Source: Cycas panzhihuaensis (Eukaryota > Cycadophyta). From it: 64,000 bases of DNA. Position 1 is the stretch's first letter; each line of letters begins with the position of its first letter. The notes under the pieces are model-generated. The model worked only from the letters and a program-made list of their open reading frames with translations. It did no database searches and was not told the origin of the DNA. The position numbers and the translations under genes are program-made. Positions 23,972-33,578 of the stretch are shown piece after piece. Location: positions 53,885,741 through 53,949,740 of the forward strand of contig CM041465.1 in assembly GCA_023213395.1 (NCBI GenBank), written 5' to 3'.

Positions 23972-24404
23972 TTGAAAGAGATGACAATAGGACCATCATA
24001 CTCTGTCTCCTTTGTGAAAACCCCTTGTGGGCACGGAAGGAAAAGAGTAAGTCTCTGCTCTATCCCATTCATGAAAATCCCATGTGGGCACGAAAGGATA
24101 AGGGTTATATCATTTTGGAAAATCAGAACCTGTGAAAACCTGAAAGGGCATGGGGGATGACCAAATGGTATGTGGAGACTCAGTAGATTTCGGCTACAAA
24201 ATTTATTGTACTGATTGGCTATCTGGCTACATTTAAAGAGCTGCCTGAGCCAGGTTACTAGATTAGAAAATTTGTGGGTTTTCTTCCCCATGAGGGTTTC
24301 CCACAAAAGTATCATACTAGTTTACTTTGTAAGAGGCTCAAATGAAGACCTCATAGGATAGAATAAAATAGAATGAAATGACCTTCTACCATTAAGGGGG
24401 AGAT
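23972..24404 (+). other. Copia 3' untranslated region and polypurine tract
   Basis: No coding signal. A motif of about 30 bp (GAAAAYCCCWTGTGGGCACG then AAGG) occurs at about 24016 and 24073. The polypurine tract TAAGGGGGAGAT (24393-24404) directly precedes the 3' LTR and would prime plus-strand synthesis. Confidence 0.85.
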
Positions 24405-24702
24405 TGAAAAGGGTTAATGACATAAAGGTCATTACATTAGTTGATTATTTCGAAAAAGGGTCTTAAGTGAACTTTAAATTAGATCATTTAAGTGAAATGC
24501 ACTTTCATGTGCATTATGTGTAATTTCATTTCACCTAACTCAAATGCTCCCTCTCTTAATATAAAAGTAAAGCTCAATGGAGGAGATTCATTCTTACCTC
24601 CCCATTTTGTGAGAGCTACTTTCTTTCTCTCAAGTCTCTCTTGCTCCCATGTTTGCCTTTGTGTTTAGTGCATGGAGATGAAGGATAGATCCACTCTTTT
24701 CA
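24405..24702 (+). repeat. Copia 3' LTR
   Basis: 298 bp, TGAAAAGGG to TCTTTTCA. By eye five substitutions and one inserted A relative to 7134-7430. Followed by the GGTAG target duplicate at 24703-24707. Confidence 0.95.
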
Positions 24703-24823
24703 GGTAGGCCCCTTCGTCGTTCTCGAAAGACTTGATAATGGTGCATACAGGATCGCCACCTTAGACGGCTTGGAATTTGAGAAAGCGGTCAACGGAAAAT
24801 TCCTTAAGAAGTTTTACGCGTGA
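24703..24823 (+). pseudogene. int: Element A integrase C-terminus, after copia insertion
   Basis: Continues the integrase cut at 7133. C's uninterrupted version has KWVGPFVVLESLDNGAYKIA; here the frame reads through LDNGAYRIATLDGLEFEKAV to a TGA at 24821-24823, the natural end of pol. No chromodomain, consistent with a non-chromovirus Tat element. Confidence 0.88.
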
Positions 24824-24860
24824 TCTTTCCGCTCTTTTCTTTGCCATGCTTCAAAATGAG

Positions 24861-24926
24861 CCTAAACTACCATTTTAAATTGTTCCCATTCCTCTCAACC
24901 ATGGGTAGATTGGCAATTTAAGATGG
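24861..24926 (+). repeat. Stem-loop 1 after pol in element A, single copy
   Basis: CCTAAACTACCATTTTAAATTG...CAATTTAAGATGG forms a stem CCATTTTAAATTG / CAATTTAAGATGG with one U-G pair in RNA. It starts about 40 bp after the pol stop. Present in the same place in C, E, B and G. Confidence 0.85.
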
Positions 24927-24944
24927 ATTTTCGTTTCTTCTTTT

Positions 24945-24986
24945 GGTTCCTCCGCGGAACCCGCGTTCCCGTATGCTCTTGGGAAC
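24945..24986 (+). repeat. Stem-loop 2 in element A
   Basis: GGTTCC (24945-24950) pairs with GGAACC (24956-24961), and GTTCCC (24965-24970) pairs with GGGAAC (24981-24986). The stem ends are conserved in B, C, E and G while the loop varies. Confidence 0.75.
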
Positions 24987-25506
24987 CTTCGTCCTCCTAT
25001 TTGGGCATCCCCTGACTAGGACGACGCTGTGGAGTATCGTCACTCCCTTCTCATGCCTGTCGTTTCCTTCGCATATTCCGATATGCTCCTCCGTGGACGT
25101 GCATGTCGCTCTATTTCTAACCTCACACCTCTCGATCACCTCTGCTTACGGTGGACATGTATGCTCCTGTTAGACATATAGCCATACATGGAAGGAAACA
25201 CATGCATATTACAACCAAATTTTTACAACAAAATACTTACAACAAAACATATTTACATATCAACATACGAAATCATTCATTTACAAAAGTAAATCATACA
25301 TGCTATCTCTATCATACATGATACACACCATTTCATGTCAAAATGGGGTTCCAATTACCCCGTATATATATATGTCAAAAATGTCATGGTACATCATGCA
25401 TGTGGGAAGCCGGGATCCTTGCAGGGGGGGTACAATCATGTGAGCCTACATATGACCCCCTGGAGGCCTGCGCTTTCCCGTTAAAACTAAGTGTACATCT
25501 CTACTG
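24987..25506 (+). other. Spacer between pol stem-loops and the antisense gene in A
   Basis: No protein signal. Two segments recur in every family member: TCCTATTTGGGCATCCCC (24995 on) and the block around GTTAGACATATAGCCATACATGG (25170). The segment 25200-25340 is AT-rich with repeated ATTTACA motifs, and a short TA run sits at 25362. It would serve as 3' flank of both pol and the antisense gene. Confidence 0.6.
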
Positions 25507-28119
25507 CTACTGTCCCGATCCCGGCGTGCCATCCCTCGATCTGTGTGATCCCTCTCCTGGGGACCACATCCCTCTGAGGCTCCTCCTGGGCCTCCGTGAG
25601 CTGCCTGCCTCGCTCCCCTCGTCCTGGGGCCATCTCAGGGTAGTAGTCACTGTATGTGTACGGGTCTGACTCCTGCTCGACCTCGAGACCATCTGCGCTA
25701 CTAGCTGGTCATAGCGGACCTGGATGCGATCTCTCTCGCCCCGGAGTCCCTCCTCCATAGCCCTGAACTTCTCCTCTGTCACCTTAAAGTGCTCCTCTAG
25801 GACTGCTAGGCGGACGCTGCTCCCTGCATCTCCTCCCAGTTCGCTCCGAGCCTCCAAGGCCTGGACTCATCTGCGCAACTCATCCCGCTCGCCCCTGGCT
25901 GCGTCGAGCTCTCGCTGCAGCTATCCCCGGAATGCCATGTGCTCCTGGGTCTCTGTAGCCCAGATGTCTCTCACCCTCGCCAGTGGGGCGAATGCTTGCA
26001 TGTGGGCTCCTGCTGATCTGGGCACATCCTCCACCTGGATGGGCGGTTGCCCCTCTGCGTAGACCTGAGGGAACATCTCCCTCACCATAGCCTCCACCAG
26101 TCTCCAGACCTCTGCTACCCCTGTCAATGCAACATGCCGTGTGTCAGTGTATATCCTCACTGCATACCATAATGAAATGAATCAAAGATCTATCTAGATG
26201 TCAAACGACTAAGGAAACGGTTAGGTCTCACCTGCCATGGCCGCTGGCTCCTCTGCTCGGGTGACATCCTCGTCTCCTGGCCCTTCGCCAGCTGCAGGTA
26301 CCTCGTCCTCAAGTACATCCTCTGCCTCTACCTCATCTCTAGCAGGGACTGGCTCGACCCTCGCCTCTCCGGATCTCCTCACAATCCGTAGTCTACGACC
26401 CCTGGTCTCGGGCACCCTGCTCGCCTCGGCAGCTCCTGATGGGCCTGCCCCTCCTCCGGCAGTCCCGGATGGTCTCACTGCTCCCTGTGACGACTGTGAT
26501 GGACTGCCTCTCCTGCAGGTCGTGATGGGCCAGCCCCATCTCCCCTATCATCACCATCATCGCCCCCTGTCGTCGTCGTCGCCGCCATCGATGGGCGCTC
26601 TGCTCACGCTCCATTGTCACTCTCCCACCTCACTGCTCTGTAGGGCTCCGCTATGTAGTCTGTCAAAGTGAGGAGGTCGAGTGATGTCGCATCGACTGAC
26701 CGACGGACATTGGCCTAATCCTCTGTCCCTTGGAGCCTTGTCTGCCACCTGTGGACCATCGGGGCCCACCCTGCTATGGGGAATGGCCCCCCTGCTGGTG
26801 CCACTGCCGCAAAATGATCAAAAAACCAGCACTGCAACAGCGTGCTGTAAGAAAACCCTCCTCTGCCGGATCTCCGGATGGTGTCTAGCTGGGCGACGAG
26901 GTTCACCGCAACTAGAGTGGCCCAGTCCATCCTCTCGCCAGCCTCACACCGGCGCGCTGCATCCACCCATCCTCCTGGGATCTCCACGTAGTTACATGTT
27001 TAGAAATCCGAGCAGAATGCATAGTAGTATCAATTTCCTCGCCTGAGGAATCCTAGACATGAGTGATGCGGAGGAGCTCCCTCTACTCCCATCTGTCGGT
27101 CCACAGCGAGGCCCAGGCCACCTCACATGTGCTACCTCGGTGCTAGGCAGCGCTCCCAGCCTCACTGGTCTCCCTGTCGCTGGTACCCCCAGGATTCGCC
27201 TGATATCTCCTAGGGTGATTGTGACATTGCCTATCTGAGGTAAGTGAAACACATGCCTCCTCCTATCCCAGTGTGACACGATATCAACCAGGAGCCTCTA
27301 GTCTGATGTGAACTGGGGAGTCTTGAGGGCCTTGTACAGGCCACACCTCTTCAGAGTCGCCTTGTCCTCTTGGGACGCCATCTCCAAGTAGCTCAGTATC
27401 AGCATGATGATGTTCTCACAGTTATCCACCGCGATAACTGCCTGCAATCATCAAAAGTCAGTCAAGGTCAGCCTCCTAGCAGTCATCTAGGCTCCTAGTT
27501 ATCTGTGTGATTTTCCTTTCTATTTTTGGGGGCTGTTTGGCCCCTTTTAATTTTTCCTAGTTTTACGCTGCGTCTGGCTCCAAATTTAGCGATACCACTA
27601 AATTTAGAGCAGGTCCCGTGGCGATCGCTCTCCTGCAGCGATCCCGCATCCAAGATCGCGGTACCGTGATCTTGGCCACGGTACAGATGGCAACCCCCCT
27701 TAAAGGGGAGGTTTCAGCCCAGAAAATCTAAATTTTTTTGCGGTGGGGCCCCACGGGGGTCCATCGGGACTAGGGCTCCCTAATGCCGTGTCCCGCCTCT
27801 TTCGAGTCAATTCAGACTCCGAGAGGCATCCAATTTCCCATAAGGGGCATAGAAAAGCATAAAAAATTAACTAAAAAGCAATAAATTTTGAACTTTGAAA
27901 TAGTAAGGGTTTCGTGAGATCCACTCACTAGATCTAGCCTGACCATCGCCATCTCGTCCCTGCGATCGTAACGACTGTCCCTATGCTCGAATCTGACGGT
28001 CAGATCGTCTCCTACATGCCTCCGAAGTTGGGTAGCACTCTGCATCGTAAGGAAAAGGCTCTGGTTTCGTACGAGAGCCGGTGAAAATGAATACGGTTTT
28101 CATTCGTTCTCCTTATATA
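25507..28119 (-). pseudogene. Antisense plant mobile domain (PMD) gene in element A, spliced
   Basis: A captured host-type gene opposite to the element. Exon 1: 28045-27929 (MQSATQLRRHVGDDL...MVRLDL). Intron 1: 27928-27442, 487 bp, GTGAGT...TTGCAG. Exon 2: 27441-26232, with the PMD core SHWDRRRHVFHLPQIGN, DIRRILGVPATGRPV, ERMDWATLVAVNLVAQLD, FSYSTLLQCWFFDHFA and GWAPMVHRWQ, then an acidic linker and a basic RGRRLRIVRRSGEAR. Intron 2: 26231-26121, 111 bp. Exon 3: 26120-25507, a likely coiled coil (LAVLEEHFKVTEEKFRAMEE). TAG after TSD at about 27305, TAA at about 26998 and a frame change near 26990 break it. PMD proteins such as Arabidopsis MAIN/MAIL1 act in the nucleus in silencing and genome stability. 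Confidence 0.82.
28112..28119 (-). promoter_or_regulatory. TATA box of the antisense PMD gene, element A
   Basis: TATATAAG on the minus strand, about 70 bp before the exon 1 ATG at 28045. The same box stands at the same place in C (37359-37366, + strand) and in E (50723-50730, - strand) although the flanks have diverged. In the sense direction the site reads CTTATATAGG, a weaker TATA. Confidence 0.7.
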
Positions 28120-28647
28120 GGCGGGAGCCCCGACAGGCACTTCTTTCGTTCCTGGCTCTGCGATAGTCATTGGGACCGTCTCGTTGCCCTGATAGCCTTT
28201 GCCTTCTGGCCCTGTCATCTATTATGCTCCATGTACGCCATTTCTGCCCTCTCTTGCAAGGGCATTTATGGTGCCTCATTGTCGCACTTTAGCTAGGGCC
28301 CTTCTGTATCATTTTGCGCGCTACTCCCGTGCATGCCTGAGTTTATACTCGTTTGGCTCATTTCGCTGCCCTGGACTCATTTTTGCAGCCCTTTCTCGCT
28401 CCTGGGGTCCCCAAAGGAAATGCTCCCCCATCCGGGGGTATGTTTTGTTTCCCAAAGCAACCTTTGGCACTCTAGGGCATCTTTTCTCTGCCCGCTCTCA
28501 GCCAGTGGCCGGATTGCTTACTTTCGTTCTCGGGTAATCTCATTGCTAGGTCCTCCTACCCTTCTCGGCCGCCTTCTTACTCGCCATCCGAGTCTTTCTT
28601 TTACTTTCATTGCTATTTGTTTACTGCCCAGAGCTTAGTATTCAGAC
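28120..28647 (+). promoter_or_regulatory. Conserved non-coding block between antisense TATA and aRNH ORF (A)
   Basis: No frame is shared between copies, but the DNA is. The 25-base block at 28339-28363 (starts GAGTTTATACTC, ends GGCTCATTT) is identical in E at 50951-50975 and differs by one base in C. CCTGGGGTCCCCAAAGG at about 28401 is also shared. A pyrimidine tract ends in TTTACTGCCCAG at about 28620-28631, a possible 3' splice site 16 bp before the aRNH start. Confidence 0.55.
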
Positions 28648-29070
28648 ATGTCTCTTCTCATTTTTACCGATGGTGGAAGTCGCGGCAACCCCGGACCTTC
28701 CGCCGCTGCGTGGATTCTTTGCAGCCCCTCCAGACACAATTTGTTGTATTCTAGGGTCTTTCTTCCCAAGGCTACCAATAACGAAGCCGAGTACACGGCC
28801 GTTATTGAAGCCCTTACCGATGCTCTCCATTTCCATCGCAGGTACATCATGTTGTTTTACGATTCTCAAGTCGTGGTGTCCCATCTCACCCAAGTTTACC
28901 AGGTGCGATGCCCTCACCTGAGAACCCTCGCGTCTACTGCCAGGTCTCTTCTGGCTTGTTTCTTGTTAGTGGATATTCAGCATATCCCTAGGCACCTCAA
29001 TACTGAGGCCGACAGCCTCGTCCACCTCATCCTTGAGCGTCGCCTCCCTCTTCCAGACAACTGCCCCTGA
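28648..29070 (+). CDS. Separate archaeal-type RNase H (aRNH) of element A, intact frame
   Basis: 140 residues from ATG to TGA with no break. Would degrade RNA in RNA-DNA hybrids during reverse transcription. All four catalytic acids are present: D in FTDGGSRGNPGP (residues 5-16), E in NNEAEYTAVIEAL (about 46-58), D in FYDSQVVVSHL (about 72-82), D in NTEADSLVHL (about 118-127). This is the second RNase H that marks Tat elements, but here it is a free ORF about 4 kb beyond integrase, past the antisense gene, rather than part of Pol. Element C has an intact homologue (36417-36830), E a broken one. How it is translated is unknown; a splice acceptor lies just upstream. Confidence 0.88.
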   Translation: MSLLIFTDGGSRGNPGPSAAAWILCSPSRHNLLYSRVFLPKATNNEAEYTAVIEALTDALHFHRRYIMLFYDSQVVVSHLTQVYQVRCPHLRTLASTARSLLACFLLVDIQHIPRHLNTEADSLVHLILERRLPLPDNCP

Positions 29071-29430
29071 GGCTTGCCTGGCTAGCCCGTGCCCAAGTCT
29101 CTGGTTGTTGTTAGTTAGATGTGCTTGCTCTGTTTGTTGGATGCCCTCCTACTTCACGTTGCACTTCGGCAACAGGGGCATCCCCTTTTACTTGCTTATT
29201 TTAGTTACAAGTCGATGTTTAGACGACGCGTAGGCAGCCCCTATGTCATCCTCGTCTCTGTCTCCCTTGTCCACGCATTCTGCCATGACACTCACCTACA
29301 CCCTTGGTCCACGTGCTGCTCTTTATTGCTTTTATACATATATGTGCATGTGCTACTCATATTTTTTATTATCAGCATTCGCCATCACATTACGCTTCCG
29401 AGCAGTGAGGCTCTACTGCCAAGGGGGTAG
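29071..29430 (+). other. Element A 3' untranslated region and polypurine tract
   Basis: No gene seen. The block GGCTTGCCTGGCTAGCCCGT after the aRNH stop recurs in B, C and G. CCAAGGGGGTAG at 29419-29430 is the polypurine tract and abuts the LTR start. Confidence 0.8.
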
Positions 29431-31910
29431 TGTTTCCCAGCTACTAGGAATGGACTCGAGACGCATCGACGTAGGTTTGTTCAGGTATATTTTCTTACTT
29501 TTCCTGCCCATGCTTAATTGAGGTTATTTAGAGTAGGTTGCTTGACATATGCCTGCCTGCACGCATTGCTTTTCTACTTGCTCATAATGCATGCGCTTAC
29601 GGCACACTATCAGCCTATGATGACTCATAGCGGGGGCATTCCTCAGCGAATGCTACACCCCGTATGGCGCATAGCCACCCACGTTGTCTCCACGGTCCCC
29701 CGGGATATTTCTGTCAGTCTTATTTGCTCTCGTTATGACATGTTGCTTATGTTGCAGTCCTTCCTAAGTCTGATTTAATCCTTAGTTGGGACTCTTTGCA
29801 TTATTTTGGGTACTTGCCCATTGCCTGGGCATTACCTCAGCTACTCTAACTTATGTTTAGCCTTGATTTTTACTCCAAAACCTTATATTTCTACTTATTT
29901 TTCTCTTTTTTAAATTTCAGTCTAATACCGCTGTAAACTTAGTGGTACCGCAGAGTTTGCAGCGGTACCGCAAAGTTTGCCGCGGTACGACTGTTTGAAA
30001 TTTAGAAAAAGAGAACCACGCGACAGTTTCCATTTTTTCGTGAAACTACCGCGTGGCATTGATTGATTCGAGTCGCCCTGACATCCCCAATGTTCACCTG
30101 CTGTGAATAGGGGATAAAGGGGATTTTGCTCCCCATTTTTCAGATCTTTGGCCGTTTTTAAAACTTCTAAGGAGAATTTCTAACTTTCACACAACAAAAA
30201 CACACAGAAACAGAAAACTTCATACACAGCAACTGGACAAAGGTGAAGTGGGCTGCCATTAGCTGGATTTGCAGGGCCATTGCTGCCCCCTACAGTTCTT
30301 CACAGCAGGCTCTATTCTTCTTTGCAGGTGCTCAAGGATTCAAGTGACTTCTTCACCCAAAAGCTGCTTCAAGAGTCAACTCCAAGGCTCCAAAATTGTA
30401 AGGAGTTTCCTTCATCCTCACTCTTATAAGAACCATTCATGATCAGCCCCTATATGTTGTTTATTACTGCTGTTCATAGTAGCAAAGTGCATACTTGATA
30501 TTCTCCATACAAGGTACCTCTTGTTTCTACTTGCAAATTCTTTTCTTTTTATTATTTTCTTTTGCTCCTCAAGGAATGTGATCATAGCTAGCTATAGTTC
30601 TCCTCATAGTGTTGCTCTAGATTAGGGGTACCTTCCCGTTGTTTCTTTGGAGCCCCTCCATTTTCCTTAAGCTATCTCTTTCACTCTTTCCTTAGTTAGC
30701 TGGTGTAAAGGAGTACATACGAGGATTTGAGGGAGGCAGGTGGGGTTCCATCCTCCATTGCTGTCCTTCTCCCCAAGGGTTCTATCCCTTGTCCTCTTTC
30801 CCTTTGCCATCCGCGCTTTCTTAGGAAACAGGCTAAGGGAGTTTAGGGGATTCAGTTAGGGCATTCCGATTGGCATAAACAACCCGTCACTACTTCCTTG
30901 CCAACTAGTTTTCCTTCCCAAGTTCTGTGGAGGTCTCCCATGGGTGAGTTAGCCATCCCGAGGCTATACTCAGTTCTATTTCGAGTGTTTTCATGGTACA
31001 TGGTGGTGAGAGTGTTTCTTGTATGTTGTTATTTCATTCGGTTATATTCCTATGCTTAGCTCGGATCTTAGTTTCAGTTGATTTCAGTTTATATATATAT
31101 ATTTCTTGGTATATCTTGTGGCCTCTCTCCCGAGAGGAAGGTGTCCTTCTTACCTGTTTGTAGGATCACGCATTAGCGGAATGTCGTGGGATGAGCCGAT
31201 TCTTGGGTTAGTTCTCCGCGTAGTACCTCTCTATCTTTAGTTTTAAGATTTTTCCCGTTTTATTTGGTTTTGCATGCTCAAGGGGAGGTAAGCGAACCCC
31301 TCTTCCATCACTTCCGGCAACTACCGTCGATCGGCGTTGTATGCACAGAGAACGGAAAAAGAAGGAGCGGGACTTAGAGAGACAAGCCGCACCTCCATTT
31401 AAGCACCGGATCTAGGTATTCCCCTTGCTTCCTATGTACCCCCTTTTACATTTTTTACCTTTCATGCATTTGCCTGAATAGATAGGAAATTGTAAAAGAA
31501 CATAAAGGAAAAAGGGAAAGCATATTCATCTTTTTTTGCATTATTTCTTGCTTTATATAGCATAGCATAGATAGCTTGTTTGCATCGTATCTGAGCCACC
31601 CCTCCGTCGCACCTTTTATCGTGTTTGCTTGCATATTAGTTAGTTGCCCTCCTATTCGTTGCCTTCTCATTGCCTTGAGAAGACGCAATGCGCAAGGCAT
31701 TCCCTCTCCTTCCCAGCCATCCGAAGGGTAGGAAGGCCTTGTTTTTGCACGGCTACCTGGAAGCAACCAGGCACCTTGCAATCCCAAATCCACACTCTAA
31801 CGCACGAACGCCCTGCGAGGTGAGATCCTCGCTACCTAGCTTAGTTAGCATAGCGTATTCTCATATCTTTTTGCTAGACGTAGGATCACCGCCCCATAGC
31901 GAGCGTTTCA
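29431..31910 (+). repeat. Element A 3' LTR, complete
   Basis: 2480 bp, TGTTTCCCAG to GAGCGTTTCA. Near 29940-29990 are three close copies of a GCGGTACCGC motif. The inverted repeat 30016-30056 (CCACGCGACAGTTTC / GAAACTACCGCGTGG) is followed by a weak TATA-like GGATAAAGG at about 30111. A TA run lies at about 31090. Very similar to C's LTR (33579-36062). After 31910 the sequence becomes E's LTR; the expected target duplicate is CCTTC. Confidence 0.9.
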
Positions 31911-32210
31911 CCTTCATCATAGGGAAACCCCTTGAGGATTTCTCTTCTTCCCTTCTGGCCATCCAAGGGTGGGAGGACCTTCCTCTCAAGACCATCTAGG
32001 CTACCCCCTGTATGCACTCTCCCTTCTGGATTGAAGACTACTCTAAGGTAGTTAGGTGCCATTCATAGGTCCCAAACTCACGCTCTAACGCATAGGGCGC
32101 CCTGCGTGGTGCTCTCTTTTCTTATAGGTTCTTGCCCACACCTTCAACATCAACCGTTGGCTACTATCATTCCTATTGAGCATAGTGACTATCCCATAGA
32201 CGCGTATCCA
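31911..32210 (+). repeat. Element E 5' LTR, last 300 bp
   Basis: A second, diverged version of the LTR end follows the canonical end of A's LTR: CTTCTGGCCATCCAAGGGTGGGAGG parallels CTTCCCAGCCATCCGAAGGGTAGGAAGG, and AGGTCCCAAACTCACGCTCTAACGCATAGGGCGCC parallels A's version. It ends GTATCCA and is followed by a primer site. A is therefore inserted within E's LTR. Confidence 0.75.
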
Positions 32211-32211
32211 C

Positions 32212-32231
32212 TGACGACCATACTGGGGACC
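32212..32231 (+). other. Primer binding site of element E
   Basis: TGACGACCATACTGGGGACC one base after the LTR end; family motif with G to A at the third base. Confidence 0.75.
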
Positions 32232-32468
32232 TGCTAGTAAAGGAGCTAATTTCTATCCCTTTTTGTTGGTACTACTGCCTTTTAGTGGTTTCCTCCATTT
32301 ATTTCTTTCGTTGGGCAGCCCCTAACATGCACTTTGCATTTCTCTTTCCTCTTCTAATGCTTTGGCAAGTTTTGTATGTGACATTTCTCAAGTCGCCTAT
32401 GTGGTTTGCCCCCATTGTTAGAAGACCTTGCATATCATCTTCTTTCATTGTCAGATCCTGATTTGACA

Positions 32469-33578
32469 ATGGAAGAATACCCTTTAGATTGAGCTTATCA
32501 TGCCTTTGCTTCGGGAGCTCATGAGTTCCCAACATCCATTCTAGGATCCACCCAAGAGGGTGACGATCCTATTTACTATCTGGGTGATCAACATCACCCA
32601 CTTAATGCCCATCCCTCTACTCATGCAGTAGAGGGTCCATCTTCTCTTGAGTTTCACCACCCAGTTGGTGATTCTTATGAGGAGTGTCCTAAGGGCTCTA
32701 CTTCATTTGAGGTCCCATCTACCTCTTACGATCACGTGGATACCCCTCCTACCGACATGGTTGAAGTCCTTAGCGAGTGCTTTCGGGCTGCTCGTCTTCA
32801 ATTACGTCTTAGATGGTTTGAAGATGTCTTGTGTGGTGGGGCATCCTCCTCATCTATGCATGTCCCACCGTCTTCATCTGCATCTATGCCTCCCACAACA
32901 AGTAAGCCCTTTGTGCCTACACATTCATCTTGCTCTATCCCTATATCTACCTTAGGGACGTCTACCATACCCCCTACTTCTCATTATGGTCCTAGCTCTT
33001 CGGGGCCCTCTCGTGGTCTGTCTTTCTCCCAGCTTGGGGTTAGCATACCTTTTTCTAGTCAAGCCAACATGTCACTTCCTAACGTGGCACATACATTTCC
33101 TAGTAAGCCTAGAGGTCCTACTAATACCCCTACTACTAGTCATGTAGGATCTGCTCCCACGTCTACTCAAATACAACCCAATGGCCCTTCTCTTTATGTC
33201 CCTCCAGGCTATACATCCCAGCCTTGGGGGCACAGTAAAAGGAACCATATTTTAGTTTATAGGGTGGACCCATTACATCTATATGGGGTTGCACCACCCA
33301 CAAGTGTCCCATATGGATAGAACCCAGTTCATCATCCTTCCTTTCCACCATCCTGTATAGCTCCTTACGCTGTGCCTTTGCAAGGAAACCCAACTTCCTT
33401 TCTAAGCACTTATCCTCAAATCCCTTTTCAGTAAGGGACATTTCCTTAAGGAGGGATGGCCCTACCACCCCCATCTGTTCCTTGTCCACTGCCTTCCACA
33501 TCATTTACCGATGCTATGGTCCAGGCAAGGGCACATCCCTTCATGGATTATAGATCGACACCATTATCTATTGAGGTG
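32469..33578 (+). pseudogene. gag: Element E gag, 5' part
   Basis: Starts at the family ATG (MEEYPLD). Frame 3 runs with few stops (TGA at about 32490, TAG 33318) through DTPPTDMVEVLSECFRAARL, SSGPSRGLSFSQLGVSIPF and SLYVPPGYTSQPWGH. It is cut at 33578 by element C, at the point matching A 1764-1768 (ATTATCTGTTGAGGTG). The capsid core is missing. Confidence 0.8.
33574..33578 (+). repeat. Presumed left target duplicate of element C
   Basis: AGGTG lies directly before C's LTR end. The matching copy on the other side is lost with C's 5' LTR. Confidence 0.4.

Larger units (their letters stand above)
7134..24702 (+). mobile_element. Ty1/copia retrotransposon nested in element A
   Basis: LTRs of 297 and 298 bp begin TGAAAAG and end TTTTCA, with a 5-bp duplication, an initiator tRNA-Met primer site and a polypurine tract. 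Domain order is gag, protease, integrase, RT, RNase H, which defines Ty1/copia. Element B (9217-19177) is inserted in its leader; without it the copia is about 7.6 kb. The LTRs differ by about 5 substitutions and 1 indel by eye (about 1.7%), so the insertion is fairly recent. Internal stops and frameshifts make it inactive. I cannot place the lineage firmly. Confidence 0.95.
252..31910 (+). mobile_element. Element A: Tat-type Ty3/gypsy retrotransposon with nested copia
   Basis: A runs from a partial 5' LTR (252-414) to a complete 3' LTR (29431-31910). It is interrupted by the copia insertion 7134-24702. Order: primer site, gag, protease, RT, RNase H, integrase, stem-loops, antisense PMD gene, aRNH ORF, polypurine tract, LTR. 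Without the nested copia the internal part is about 11.4 kb, so the intact element would be about 16 kb. It lies inside the 5' LTR of the older element E, whose LTR tail resumes at 31911. Tat assignment rests on the second RNase H, the C-x2-H-x4-H-x4-C gag motif, the long LTR and the lack of a chromodomain. The coding part has many stops and is dead. Confidence 0.85.

Noticed and set aside
25507-28119. PMD gene as an ordinary host gene lying between transposons
   Set aside because: It is present at the same position and orientation in three separate elements, so it belongs to the element family.
31911-31915. Right target duplicate CCTTC of element A
   Set aside because: The left partner lies outside the window; cannot be confirmed.
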